64,000 bases of DNA from Populus alba (Eukaryota; Streptophyta; Magnoliopsida; Malpighiales; Salicaceae), in the NCBI RefSeq assembly GCF_005239225.2, contig NC_133296.1, forward strand, positions 11,408,001 to 11,472,000, read 5' to 3'. How positions within the stretch are numbered: the first letter of the stretch is position 1; the number at the start of each line of letters is the position of its first letter. Under the pieces are notes generated by a model, which was given only the letters and a program-made list of their open reading frames with translations, made no database searches and had not been told where the DNA came from. Of this stretch, positions 1 through 19,143 are shown piece after piece. Position numbers and translations under genes: made by a program.

Positions 1-1496
1 ATTTGGTCTCATAACCTAGGTTATGAGTTTACTTAACATTTATCATGAAAAGTTAAAAAATTTACTTATTATTCATAATTTTATCTTTTTTGAATTTCAA
101 AATACTACTAATATTCTATTTGGATTCTAGTAATTATTGAATCTACTTAACTCTATTTCATCACAAGATAGTTATCATCTACACATAGGTTTTACCTTAA
201 GTATAACTTCATATAAAATATTTTATCAACAACAAAAAGATAGCTTCTTTTTTTAACACCTATTTATAATGTTGCTCCTTAAATCTTGAAACCCTAAGCA
301 TTAAATTCCCATTTATTATTTTTTTTATTTAAATTTTTGAAACTTTTTTATTTTATTTTGATACTCAAATTTCAAATCTTTTTAATTTTGCAAATTAAAT
401 TTTAAAGCTTTTTTATTTTAAAATTTAAAATTTAAATTTTAGAACACCTAATTCACCTTCTAAGTGTTATTGTTGCTTTAATTTTAAAAACAACAAGTTA
501 AATATTTAATCAAAATATTAAAGTTTTTGTATTGATTTATTTATTGTATTTTGAAGTTATAAGGTATAATCAAATGTTATATAACACTTGTTGTTATGAC
601 TATAGACAATGGAAAACAACTCTAAACCTCAAAAAAAAAAAAAATATAAAAACAATGTATATATATCCCACTATAATTGTTTTTGGGCTAATGTTTTGAT
701 ATTTTTAAATAATTTCAACTCTTTTAGACGATTCTATACTATATATATAAAAAAAAAACTTTCAACAATAACTAAATATTTTATTTTATTTTTAAAATAC
801 TTTTTAAATTTATATGCCTCTCGCCCTTGTCTCTATCTCTTGAAAAAACAAATCTTAAAACCTGGTTTTTTCTAAAGCTGTCATTTAGTAAATCACTAGC
901 AATAACATCATTTTTTTTTTATTTATTCATGGTTTTAAATTATGTGGTTTTTTTTTATTATTATTTTGTGTTTATAGATCTAGACTTTGTATTTAGATCT
1001 AATTTTAAATTAAAGTCCAATGATTGTTTCTAGCTTGATAGAGAAGATTCATAATATTTAATGATTTTGTATTTTTCATCAACGATTCTGGTAGTGCGGC
1101 TCATTTCCCCTTTAATTTACAAAGACTTGGACTTATCTATATGTTTGAGATGTAATCAACTTCTATATAGACAACTCAAATTAAAAAAAAATATATGAGG
1201 GTTTTATTTTGAATCATGGAAAGGTGTAGTTTTTCATTATCATCATCAAAACAAGTTATATAATTCTTTGAATACACTATTAGAAAATTATCAAATACAT
1301 ACGGACACATTAATGAAATATTTGTGTCGGTATACCGCAAATTTTTTTACAATTGAATATGCCCTCGTTGTATCCATTAGTAAACATCGACATAAATATT
1401 TCCTTGGTATATATAGAGAGAATTACAATGAAAACAAAAACTAACAAGTAATATGACATGTCATTTTTATAGATAGAATTACCGACAAATTTAAGT
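1..1496. other. AT-rich intergenic DNA, no gene seen
   Basis: This stretch is very AT-rich with many homopolymer T and A runs. The few short open frames have low-complexity Phe/Leu/Lys/Asn-rich translations with no recognisable motif. I see no splice-supported gene, tRNA-like structure or clear transposon terminus. Confidence 0.6.
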
Positions 1497-3282
1497 CCAT
1501 TGATAAATGAGAGTTTGAGCTAACAAAAAAGAATTTAATATAAGCCAAATGGTATTAGAGGAAAAAGAAAAAGAAGAAAATAGAGAGAATAGAAAGCTTA
1601 AACCTAAAGAGAGGGAGAGGGAGAGGGAGAGAGAGAGTTTTAGGTCAAAAATAAAGGTATATAAAGGTGCTCTGAATCGGCTAATAGTAAAGGAAAAAGA
1701 ATGAGAAAGAGAAAAAAAAAACAAAGAAAAAAAGCAAAAACCTAAAAGAAATAGAAACCTGAAGTAAAGAGAGAAGACCACTCGAGAACGAGAACCACAC
1801 CATTGCTGATACACACCATTATTGTCACCAAAGAAACTCCTTCCTCATTTAGAACTAGCCTAAAGGTAAGTCAAGTCCTTAATGCAAAGCAACTTCTTCT
1901 TTCTCATTTCTTCCTTCTTATTTACTATTCACAAATGCAAAGAATACACATGTTATTTTATTTTATTTTGCCGACCATTTGGCGGCATTGCCGATCAATG
2001 AAGGCTAGCCTCTCCTGACCTTTACTTTTTTTTAATGAGGCCAAACAAAGTATGAAATAAAATTACCGTTTTCTACTTCTTTAAAAGTCGCCCTACCCAG
2101 ATTATCGCCTTCTTATATGGGAGGAGATGAGCAGCACTACTGTTGATGTTGAGACCCATTAGGAGACAGATGGATTTATTCTCTTTTAGAGATAACAATT
2201 CTTATTACTTGGATCTTTACCAACATAGGAAGAAATAAGAAAGAAGGTGTAGTGGTCAAAGGACGAGATGAGAGAGACCATAGTGACTAACAAGCCTTAT
2301 AGACTGATGAATTCGGTTAGTTGGGAATATTAGGTAGCGGAGGGTTAGACCCCCGGAGGGAACTTTCAGAAAGAGAGGACAAAGCAGATTAGCTTTCTTG
2401 TCTTTTTAATTTTTTTTCACATTGATGTTATTTAATTTTATAAAATTGCATCTTTTTTTATTTTTACATATATATGAGCATATAAATATTTGTTAAAAAA
2501 ATAAAAAATAATGTCGATGAATAGAGTAATGTTTTTTTATATTAAATTTGACTCCTAACATCTAGATCGATGATGTATCTTCTAGTTTTTAAAGACCGAT
2601 ATAGACCTAACATGATATTTTTAACATTAAAATGAGTTTAATAATGGGTTGATGAGTTTTGGTCAAGTTAGCGTCAAGTTTTTATTAAGCTTAAATTTGG
2701 ATTTTAATGGTTCAGTTGACGTGTCTTCAAGTTTTAGGGTTGATGTTGGCCTATTATGATATTTTAAACTAATAACAAGGTCAATAGTAAGTCCGCAAGT
2801 ATCCTTTAAGTAGGGTCCAACACGGAACAAGCGTAGTATTCTTTTCAACTTTGTTTTTTAATAAAATAAATAATAAATAGTGATGATAAAAAGTCAAGAA
2901 AATATATATAAAAAAAACTAAACAAAATCATCAAGTTGCGAGACTCATGATTTATGGTCTGACATTAACTTTATGAGCATCTATAAAAATTAAATGATTT
3001 CTGAATAAGCTGGGAATATAATTTAGACAATATATGACATATAAAATTAATATGGAGAAACACATAGTTAAGGTAATATTTTTTTAGAAAAGATGCGGTT
3101 AGAGTGATTTTTATCTTCCCTTAAGTATAACCAATCTCTTTCTAAGATCTTTGGAACCAATCTATATTTTACGATTCTTAGTTTTTTAAAAAAACTAGGT
3201 TGTAACTCCATGTTTTATATTTTCTATTAATTTTCAAAGGTCTTATTTTTATTAGATGAAACAAAATTGTTTAACTATTATA

Positions 3283-3443
3283 ATTGACACGACCAAAAAA
3301 TTGATGTCTTCTCTCAAGTGCAGGAGTGTCGAAATAACAAATAATCCAGCAAGACCGGAGTCGAACCATAGAGAGGTTAATTGTATAAATTATAATTAAC
3401 AATAATACAACAACAACAATAATAACAACAATAATAACATTAA

Positions 3444-3481
<38 letters not shown>

Positions 3482-6170
3482 ATAAAGGACAAGAACAAGA
3501 AAAAGAAGAAGAAGTTGATGAGAATTTTGAGATGGAAGATCAATGTAAGGATTAAACAATGATAAAAACAAACGTCAAGATTAGAGGATCCACTAATGAT
3601 ATTTCAAACAAGTATAGTATAAACTCTTATTATTCAACTGGAAACCATACACCAAGGAGGTTCCAATCAGATGATTTGTCATTAATAACTCATTAAAAAT
3701 TGTTAACATGATCATATTAATTATCTTATTTAAGTAACACCAAACTCTTAAATATTGTCAAAAATTCATGATACTAACTTATGTTAACAACAAATCAAGT
3801 TCCTTTGATAGCACAGGTGCAGGTAATACCATACGGTTGAGCTATGAGAGTGTCAAGCATTTGTTGTACCAAGTGTTATATAGCACAAATATATATTAAC
3901 CATTTAACAAGTAAGGTATTAAGAATTAGTAAGATAAAAAGATAAGACATGCTAATATTAAACATTAAGGTCCATGTTGAGTTTACATTATACTTATCCT
4001 TACACCATTAGTGCAACTTTCACCTTGACATAATAAACTTAGCTAAACATAATGAAAGAGAGAAACATAAATAAACAAAATAAGAACATAAATAAGATAC
4101 AAGTTAACTAAGTAAAGAAAATGAAATGAAAAGTATAAACAAGATATTAATAAAAGCAAAACTTAAGAATTACAAAAAAATATAAAGAGAGAGAGCAAGA
4201 GCAAGTTCTTGATCTGAACTACCAAGCTCTTAAATGGATGGCAAATGCCTCCTTTTATAGGCTAAAATTTAGAACTATTGATTTGATGACTAATTGTTGA
4301 GTGGGTAGCCAACTCTTGACTTGGTGAAAATCCTTATCTTTTTATCTGAACAAAACGTCATTGCTAACATTAGAACTGGAACCAACTGTACGCATGAAAG
4401 TTATAGAAAATTGTCTTATCTTTCCAGGAAAAAAAATTAAGGTCATTTGGACTTCTAGAACTCGAGATATGGGCTGCAAGACAAATTCGGACTTCTCTAT
4501 TGTTGCTATAATTTGGACTTGAAAAAGACCTTTTTAAATCTTGGACTCCCATGAAAGTTATAGGCCTATGTCTTACCTTTCCATCCATATAAAATAGACC
4601 TAAATCCGAGTTCTACAGCTTTAGATATGACCTAATTACCGAACAGTGTTCTAGTTTGGACTGCACTAACATCTATTTACTATGTTTGGCCCTCTCTTTG
4701 TCCTTTCAATTTCAGTACTTAAACTCATCAATCAATCCTTTTATTTATGTGATAGGCCTGCATTTAAGATGAACATTTACCATAAATTAAAGGTATCTTA
4801 TATTATTAGATATGTTATTATAAAACATGCTTTAGTTAAGGACTTATTGATACTTCAAGTGCAAAATGATGATATAAAACCTTAATAAAAATATACTTTT
4901 AAGTACTAATCAATAACCTAAGACTGAAAATTTTTGCAATTGTTAATCGAGTATTGCTGATTTTGTTTTTCCATTTATTTAGTTCATGTAGTTTCAAGAG
5001 TTTGCATCTTGGTTTTGAAACTTTATTTTCCTTTTAATTTAATCACTATATGTTAAGAAATAAGAGAGAAAGTCACTTAATAAAAAATAAGAGGAGAGAA
5101 ACTTTTCAGCTATCTACATTCTAGTTACTAATAAGACTATCTTTAATGTCAATGGATTCACTTTGAAGAGAAAAATTTGACGAAAATTGTTTTCTCCCTT
5201 AAATAATTATAAAAAGTATATCGATGATCATGAAAGTTTTTTATTTGTATTTATTTTTTATTCTAAATTGGTTAAAGGCCATTTTATGGTCAAAGATGGT
5301 TTACTAAGAATCTTTTAATGTTTTTGAGGTGATTTCAGGTTAAAATAAATTTAAAATTGAATTTTTAAAATCTAAAAACTTAAACCTTAATTTTTTATCA
5401 TTGGAGGTAACATAAAATTAAATAGTTGATGATACATTATTTGCCCAAATTTTATTTAAAATAGCTCTCAATAACATGTTGTTTTCCTATTAAAAAACAA
5501 ATAAAGAAATTCAAGTCCACCTATAATTGTTTTTTTAGGCTAGTAGTGTGGATTTGTCCTTCTAAACCCAAAAACCCTAGCCCCTATTTAAAGGACTATT
5601 TAACTTTTCTTTGTTATTATTTATTTTAATTTAGCATAAAAATCAATATAAAAACAATTATTAAATTGTACTTAAAACATTATCTAACTATTAGATCTTT
5701 TATGGTAATATAAATTAAATTATTGTTTTTAATATAATCATGAATATTTAAAGAAAATAAAATATTTATTTTTTATTTTAAATATTTTATATAATTTCAT
5801 CACATTAATTACTCTATTTGTTTTATACAAGTATAAAAAATTATTGAGTCATGATTGTTTATTGTTTTTTTTTTTTAATGAAATATGATAATTTGTTTTT
5901 TTAAAAAAACCTATACCTCTAATAAAAAACACATTTTTGTCAAAAAACAAAATACATGAATATAGAAAGAGTTTTGATTGAAAAATATACATTGTTTTTC
6001 GTAATTTAAATTATTAAGATTTTTTATACATTTTTATTTTAAATGCCTTTAATTTTTATTTATAAAAACATATTACTAATAAAAAAATATTTATTTTTGT
6101 CAAAATAAAAAAAAATACATGAATCAAAAAGGAAAATTTGGATAAAAAATACTATTTTTTTCTTTATAAC
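3283..6170. mobile_element. Insertion private to arm A, probable retroelement remnant
   Basis: Arm B runs almost continuously across the equivalent point (near 16747-16785), so about 2.9 kb was inserted here or lost there. The left part contains a phrase typical of noncoding parts of plant retroelements (a 'gaccggagtcgaacc' stretch near 3355), a (TAG)n tract, and A-rich sequence. Around 4340-4640 a 'catgaaagttatag' phrase occurs twice. No reverse transcriptase, gag or transposase reading frame is visible, and I could not define terminal repeats or a target duplication. Calling it a retroelement is inference from sequence style. Confidence 0.4.
3445..3481. repeat. (TAG)n trinucleotide microsatellite
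   Basis: An almost perfect run of about twelve AGT/TAG units. It lies in the arm A private insertion and has no counterpart in arm B. An AAT/AAC-rich stretch precedes it. Confidence 0.9.
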
Positions 6171-6374
6171 TTAAATTTTTATCTTTCTTACAAATATCTT
6201 TTGTAATTGAAAACTGTATTACTTCATAGTATCCAGTTCAATCTGAAATGTGTATTGCTGACCAGATGCTGGTCTTCAATCTACTTTTATTATTGAATTA
6301 TAACATTTAAACTTATAGAAACAATAATTGAATGAATTAGAGAATACAAGTTTCGACTACGGTGACTGAAAACC

Positions 6375-8510
<2,136 letters not shown>

Positions 8511-8598
8511 TCTTTCTTGCAGTTGATTACTTGTTATTGTGGTGGTTCACTAAGAACTTGTAGGAGTAGGTATGAGAGAACAGGTAAGCGTAGTGGGC

Positions 8599-8606
8599 TA
8601 TTTATA
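8599..8606 (-). promoter_or_regulatory. TATA box of the arm A OPR-like copy
   Basis: TATAAATA on the minus strand, about 90 bases upstream of the start codon at 8510. The arm B copy has the same box at the same distance (12895-12902), within a similar flank (ctataaatagccc). Confidence 0.7.
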
Positions 8607-9147
8607 GGTTTAAAAGTTATGACGTTTGAAGGTACGTATTACAGAGGAGGGAACAAATTTGAAAGGTAGAATCCATCTTTATTATAATTATTTTGAACCT
8701 GGACGCCGAAATAGAAGAATTCAGATTGTCGTCATTCAGCCCACGGATGAGTTGCTACTGTTCTAATACAAATCACATGTGGTCCTTGTACTATTTCAGT
8801 TTGATTAATTGAGTCCCCCAGCTGTTAATTTCATGCATTGTCTGTCCCTCTACTATCTATTCCAGTTCCAATTTGGGTCCTCCGTTTGAGATACCATTAG
8901 CTAGCTGAGAATGGTACAAATGAAAATTGAAAATGATTACGAGGTAAAATATTTTCATTTGTATGTATCTTCTATTTTTTATTGAAAAGAACTAGTTTTA
9001 GTTTTTAATTAATATTTTTAATTTTTTAATTTATCAATTAATATATTTTTAATTTATTATATTAAAAGCAGACATCAGCTTTTCATTTCCCAGTTAAAAA
9101 AAATTTATGATATCGAAAAATAAAATTATAATATTGATTTCTTTTTG

Positions 9148-9191
<44 letters not shown>
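9148..9191. repeat. (TA)n microsatellite
   Basis: Uninterrupted TA dinucleotide run of roughly 44 bases in the spacer between the inverted arms. Confidence 0.95.
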
Positions 9192-9193
<2 letters not shown>

Positions 9194-9612
9194 TCACTTT
9201 GCTTGAGATGATTACATTTTTTTTTTCATTTATTGTATAGTTTTTTTTTTCATTTTTTGTAAAACATTAAATTTATTTGAGTTTGTCACATGAAATTATA
9301 GCAATTATTACTTTATCTAAATATAGTTTCAAATCCTCTAAATCATTTGTAATTTTTTTTACTTCATGCCTTTTCTGCAATCCTTTAGAAAATAATAGAT
9401 ATTTTGGGGTTGGATAAAAAAAAAAATTGTAATGCAAAATTTTTTAATGGTTTTTTAGTTGAAAAAGTTTAAACATGTGAGGATTGACATGATGTGTGAC
9501 CCAATTAACGTGGTAAATTTAAAGACAAATTGAATGGCTGGTAAAAATATAGTTTGACTAAAAAATAACTATTCAATATGAGATTTTGTTTTTAAATATT
9601 GAGATTAAAACA

Positions 9613-10620
9613 TTTAGGATTGATTTGAATCAACTCGGGTTAACCTATTAATCTGTATGTCGGGTCAAGAGACTATAATAACCTCATAAAAAAAATCAAA
9701 ACAAATTATAAAACTCAATTCTTAATAAATTCAATGCTGAAAGATGAAATTGAAAAACAAATCAATTAAAAAAAGATAAAAAAAAATAAAATTGACTCGA
9801 GTCAACTCAAGCTAACCAGCCAAACTCATAGCCTAGATCATGAGACCAGATAGCCCAATAGAAAGCAAATTAAAACAAATTATTAAATTTAATTATCAAT
9901 CAACCAAATATTGCAAAATAAAATTGAAGAAAGATTCGATTAAAAATGGATATAAAAAATGAATTGAGTCAACTTGAGTTAATATGCCAAACTTGTAACC
10001 CGAGTCATGAGACGGAGATAACCTCATAAAAAAAAATTAAAACAAATAATAAAACCTAATTATCAATTAACTCGTTGCATAAGGATGGAATTGAAAAACA
10101 AAGTCAATTAGAAAAAGGGTAAAAAAAACTTGAATTAACTCATTAAACTCGTTGTACGGGTCATGAAACTAGGATAACCTTAAAAAAAATTAAATTTCAA
10201 AAACAATATGAAGTCCAACCCCTTATATTTTGAAGGATGGAATCTAAATTGAAAAATCAATTAAAAAAAAGAACACAAAAAACGATTTAAGTTAAACCAG
10301 AATTACTCGCCAAACCTGTGACCCAATTTATGAAATGATGATAACCTCATAGAAAAAAAATCAAAATAAATCAAGAAAACTAATTTGCAATCTACTTAAT
10401 ATTGAAGGATGAATTTATAGAAAAAGATTTTTAAGGAAAAGGGGGGGGAACTCAAGTTAACTTATCAAACCTACGTCATTCAGGTCATGAGACTAAGATA
10501 ATCTTATAAAAATAAAATTATAAAAATTATAAATTTTAATCCCTAATAAATATAATATTAAATGATATAACTAAAAAAAAAAAAAACATAAATTGAAAAA
10601 AAATTCCAAAAAAAAATAAA
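9613..10620. repeat. Degenerate tandem repeat, about 165-175 bp unit, six copies
   Basis: A phrase of the type 'tcaactcgagttaac...ccaaactcg...tcatgagac...gataacctcataaaa' recurs near 9620, 9790, 9965, 10130, 10285 and 10445. Between the phrases lie A-rich linkers containing 'gatgaaattgaaaaacaaa'. The units are diverged and show no coding potential. This looks like old satellite-like or transposon-derived noncoding sequence; the origin is unknown to me. Confidence 0.7.
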
Positions 10621-11834
10621 TTATTCTAGTAAATAGTATTTTGTGATGAGAAAGTACTATAGTACAATCCCCTTTCTTTTATTTTTTTTTATGTTAATTA
10701 ATACATGCTTTTTTAATAAATTGTAAAAATGTAAAACCGTATGAAACATTACTAAATACATTCAACATGTGAATCTAATAAATGAATTTGATTAAAATTT
10801 GTCAAAACCGTTGATTTGATCTTACACTTGTCAAAACCCTCAACAAATACCGTCCTTTTCAATTGTCTTCATCAGCAATCTCCTCCATGGGCATTATCGT
10901 CTTTCCCGACCATCTCCTTCATGACTTATGAGACATATTTTGCACTCTTTTATATACAATGCCTTAGGGCTTCTTCAAGGGATTTGCTAAATCAAAAACC
11001 CAAATTTGATTAAACCCTACTAGTTAGTGCAGACAACTAGTCTAGTTACATCTATTCCCTTAACACTTTATCATTTGATCAAGTTTTTTTACTATTCATT
11101 TGATATATTAAGTGCTTCTCATATCTGTTTTGTTTATAATTAAAAACCTCAGTTTGAGACATACATGATATGTTAGATGAGTTACACATATCTTAATTTA
11201 TCCATTTTAACATGATTTTTATTTTCTTTTAAAAAAATGAATTTGTAACAAGTAAATAACAAAAATAAAATTTTAAGAAAATTATATATTATTAAAAAAA
11301 TTTAAAAAATGATTTAAAACTAATAACTAATTCATTTTAAAAATCAAAAGAAATTTGAGAAATTACGAAAGAAAGAAATAAATTAAAACTTCATAAGTCA
11401 CGTTGAGAAGGAAGTAAAAATGAGGAAAAAAATTTAAAAATCATAATGAGAAATATATGAAAGAACTTAATAAAAACAAAAAGTAATTGATTTATAAAAT
11501 TAAAAAAGATTGTTTTAATGGTTTTGATTAATTGATTTTATGTTTTTGGAATTCTCAATTATTTTTAACTCCTTTGAATTTTTCTTAATTGTGAAATTAT
11601 TTAAATCTGATTTTTATTTTCATGTTACAAATTCTTTTTTGAAAACGAAGATCAGTTAATTGAGACAATCATCAAATACGTCCACCATTCTCAGCTGATG
11701 GGATCTCAAACGGAGGACCAAATTGTAATTGAAATAAATAGTAGTAGAGGGACAGACAATGCATGAAAAATAATAGTTGGGGGACTCAATTAATCAAACT
11801 GGAATAGTACAAGGACCACATGTGCAACTAACCA

Positions 11835-12615
11835 ATGACCTTTGTATTAACCATTTGTTTACGAGGTGGCGTTTACATTTGAAGCAAAACGCAGGAGTAA
11901 CATGTTTGGGAAGAAAAAAATGGCATTTATTGTTCATAGCCCATTATTTACTATTACGTTTGCAACGTAGAGTGAGAAGAAGCAGCCCAAAGCTGTTTTT
12001 TGTGGAGAGTGAATCACCCTCCACTGTTGGGGTCAGCTTCTACTATTGTCGGTTCAAAGCTAATACTTTAAATCGGTTCGATCTAGTAAATAAAATAAAA
12101 AATTTTATTTTTTATAATAGTGTTTTATTTAAAAAATAAATTAGTATTTAATATTATTCAATGACACCATATAAATTAAACGGAGATCAGAATTCTAATT
12201 TTATTTCTGATGATATTTTTCTTGATGTTGTTGCGTGCTTAAGAAACCAAGGAAACTGTAATCCTTATTGGATGTATTTCATATGTAATGAAATTATAGA
12301 TAGTTTAATTAACAATAAAAATATTTTATATAAAACATTATTTATTTCATAATATAATAACAATAATTAAATCTATAATATTTAAATTAAAAACCATCAA
12401 TATTAATATATATATTTTTGAAATTATTTTACAACCTCAATTTGAAAAGCATTCTTAACTAAACACATTAAACTATTTTTTTATTTAATCTCAATTTCAA
12501 CCACAATTTTAATCAAATATATATATATAAATAGCAAACCAATCTTAACTAAAAAATATTTTTTATAAAATAATTTTTTTTAAATCACAACCATAAAACT
12601 ACTACAATATTAAAT
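11835..12615. other. Arm B private insertion upstream of the OPR-like gene
   Basis: The duplicate alignment is interrupted here. Arm A passes from the 'ccacatgtg' phrase near 8770 to the 'ctgaatgac' phrase near 8740 within about 40 bases, whereas arm B has about 780 bases between the equivalents (near 11825 and 12620). The sequence is AT-rich without a recognisable product. It may be an unclassified insertion, or a deletion in arm A. Confidence 0.5.
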
Positions 12616-12894
12616 ATTAAAGCTGAATGACCACAATCGCAATTCTTCTATTTCTGCGTCCAGGTTCAAATTCATTACCCTTCGAAATAATTATAATAAC
12701 AATTAATCCAAGGAATATTTTTTTAAAAATATTAAATTTAAAAAAAGACAATTTTTTTTTAATTTTTAAAGACCATGAATTCAACATCATTACCAATGAC
12801 TGCAGCGTTCAAATTTGTTCCCTACGCTGTAATACGTACCTTCAAACGTCATCACTTTTTTCTTTCCAAGTCAAAATAAGCATATAAATAAAAC

Positions 12895-12902
12895 TATAAA
12901 TA
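12895..12902 (+). promoter_or_regulatory. TATA box of the arm B OPR-like gene
   Basis: TATAAATA, 91 bases upstream of the start codon at 12994. It is conserved with the arm A copy, which supports both the transcription direction and the chosen start. Confidence 0.7.
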
Positions 12903-12993
12903 GCCCGCTACGCTAACCTGGTTCTCTCCATAACTACTACTGCAAGTTCTTAGTGAACCACCACAAGAACAATTAATCAGCTGCAAGAAAAGA

Positions 12994-16500
<3,507 letters not shown>

Positions 16501-18072
16501 GGTTTTCAGTCACCATAGTTGAAACTTGTATTCTCCAAGTATTTTTGTTGTTGTCGTCTAATTGCTTTCAATTGTTGTTTCTATTAGTTTAAATGTTTTG
16601 TAAACAATTAAAATAGTTATAATTCAATAATAAAAGTAGATTGTAGACCAGCATCTGGTCAGCAATACACATTTCAGATTGAAGTGGATTCTATGAAGTA
16701 ATTCAGTTTTCAATTACAATAGATATTTGTAAGAAAGATAAAAATTACCTTAACTATTACGTCCACCATTCAGATTGAAGTAGATATTTTTGTTTCATCT
16801 AATAAAAAGGAGACCTTTAAAAAATTAATGAAAAATATAAAACATGGAGTTCCAACCTCGTTTTTTTAAGAAAATCTAAAAAAGATATTGGTTATTCTTA
16901 AAGAAAGATAAAAATCACCCTTAAGACATCCTTTTTGAGAAAAATATTACCTTAACTATTTTTTTCTTCTATATTAATTTTACATGTCATTTACTGTCTA
17001 AATTATATTCTCAGCTTTTTCACAAATTATTTAGTTTTATTGATGCTCATCAAGTTAATAACGGACTAGAAATCATAAATCTCGCAACTTGATGATTGAT
17101 TTTAGTTATATATATATACACTTTTTATCATCATTATTTATTATTTATTTTATTACAAAACAAAGTAGAAAAGAATACCATGCTTGTTCCGCATCGGACC
17201 CTACTCAAATGATACTTGTGGACTTACTATTGACCTTGTTATTGGTTTAAAACATCATGATAGGCCTATCTTGACCCTTAAAACTTGAAGACATGTCAAC
17301 CTAACCATTAAAATCCAAATTTAAGCTTAATAAAAACTTAATGCTAACTTGACCAAAACTCATCAACCCATTATTAAACTTGTTTTTAAGGTTCAAAATA
17401 TCATGTTATGTCTATGTTGGTCTCTAAAAACTAGAAGACATATCGATCTGGTTGTTAGGACCTAAATTTCATATAAAAAAACATGACTTTACTCATCAAC
17501 ATTGTTTTTTAATTTTTTAACAAATATTTATATGCGCATATGTATGTAAAAAGAAAACGATGCAATTTTATAAAATTAAATAACATCAATGTGAAAAAAA
17601 AATCAAAATAAAATAAAAATGCATGAATAGCAACCATGCATGAATAGCAACATGTGTATTATTTGCATTTGTAAATAGTAAATAAGGAGGAAGAAATGAG
17701 AAAGAAAAAGAACCTGACTTACCTTGAGGCTTGTTCTAAAAGTGGAAGGACTTGCTTTGGTGACAATGACTATGGTGTGTCGACAATGGTATCGTTCTCG
17801 AGTGGTTTTCTCTTTCTACTTCGGGTTTCTATTTCTTTTAGGTTTTTGCCTTTTTCTTTGTTTTTATTGTTTTCTTTCTTTCTTCTCATTCTTTCCCTTT
17901 TGCTATTAGTCGGTTCAGAGCACCTCTATTTATCTATATTCCTAACCTAAAACTCTTTTTTTTTTTCTTCAGATTTAAGATTTCTTTTCTCTTTATTTTC
18001 TACTTCTTCTTTTTTCCTTTAATACCATTTGGCTTAGATGAAATTCATTTTTATTAGCTCAAATTCTCATTT

Positions 18073-18769
18073 TCTTCTCTCTCTCTAACTTGACATTTTC
18101 TTTCTCTACCTTTGCTCTTTTTGTTTCTTGCTTTTCCCCTTTATTTATAGGTAAGAATGAAGATCCTAGAACTTTTCTTTGTAGCTTAACCATGGCTATT
18201 AGTTTCCTTAGGTTAATCTCAACACTTTTATATAATTGTCACTTTGGTAAAGCATGCTCAATTGAAGGTTAAACCATGTATTTTGGTTGAAAATGTAGTA
18301 CACATGCATATGAGGGTAATGTAGTACACATGGAGAGAGAAAACAATTGGCCAAACTTGTGCCAAAACTAAAAAATAACAATTGCAAGCTGCTATAAGAA
18401 AAAAAAAAAAAAGGGTATTATTAACCTATACACCAAAATAATGTTATTTCGATGCATTTTTTTTCTTTTTGTTATATGTTATGAAATGATATTGGTTTGA
18501 TAAAAATGCATAATTTATTTTAATATAATTTTTATTTTTAAAAAATAGGCCTCTCAATTTTCCAACCTTTCTGAATTTGGTTCTTGGATTTTTAATTTTT
18601 AATTTTTTGTAAAACTCCAACCCTTTTCTCAATATTTCTTCTCAATTTCATCCCTGATTATATTAAAATAATCCCTCAATATAAGCATCCTTTCTAATTC
18701 AGTCAAAAGCTTTTTATTTTTAGCCATTTTAAACCTTTTTCTTGATGTGATCCGACCTATATCAAAGGA
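18073..18769. other. Noncoding DNA, nothing recognised
   Basis: T-rich sequence beyond the outer edge of arm B. It includes an 'atgtagtacacatg' phrase repeated near 18292 and 18321. No reading frame with a recognisable product was found. Confidence 0.5.
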
Positions 18770-18805
18770 TGTAATTGAAGTTCTAGATGGGCCAAAGATG
18801 CAATG

Positions 18806-19143
18806 ATCGTGAGGGTTATTCTCTTTGGTTTTGTGATTACAAGTACAATGATGAGAATACAGTATCATTTGGTACACTGAACAAGGTAGGTGGTTTCCTT
18901 CAGTGAATTAATGGACTTGGCTCGTAAGTATGCTTTTAGGAAGATGCTGGCGATTGGCTCAGGACCACCCTTCAGGGTGAAGGGGTTGTGGCATTTCCAT
19001 GGACAAGAGATTCCCCAATTTGGGATAGATGAGTGTTATGACATGGAGCTATATGAGTGGAAGAAGGTTGACATCACAAACAAGGAATAGAAGAAGCAAG
19101 TGAATCAAATGATCAAAGACCACGAGCCTTTTGAGGAGGAGCC
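18806..19143 (+). pseudogene. eEF1B-gamma 3'-end fragment, left half, split by a retrotransposon
   Basis: Translation gives the C-terminal domain of translation elongation factor 1B gamma, the structural subunit of the eEF1B guanine-exchange complex. Recognisable pieces are GYSLWFCDYKYNDENTVSF, LNKVGGFLQ, VKGLWHFHGQEIPQFGIDE, CYDMELYEWKKVDI and MIKDHEPFEEEP. A frame change with stops follows LNKVGGFLQ near 18903, and a TAG sits at 19088-19090 after VDITNKE. The N-terminal GST-like part is absent, and homology fades upstream of about 18806. The last codons continue at 30723 beyond the 11.6 kb gypsy element. The target duplication GAGCC is at 19139-19143. Confidence 0.88.

Larger units (their letters stand above)
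8913..11689. other. Spacer between the inverted arms
   Basis: This AT-rich DNA separates the arms and is not duplicated between them. It contains a (TA)n tract and a run of degenerate tandem units (separate entries). No coding region was recognised; the open frame near 10816-11013 has no recognisable motif. Confidence 0.6.

Noticed and set aside
609..1033. Open frames in the first kilobase
   Set aside because: Translations are low-complexity Phe/Leu/Lys/Asn-rich strings from AT-rich DNA, with no motif, splice support or duplicate.
3271..3543. Minus-strand frame with Thr and Val runs
   Set aside because: It is a product of the (TAG)n microsatellite read in reverse.
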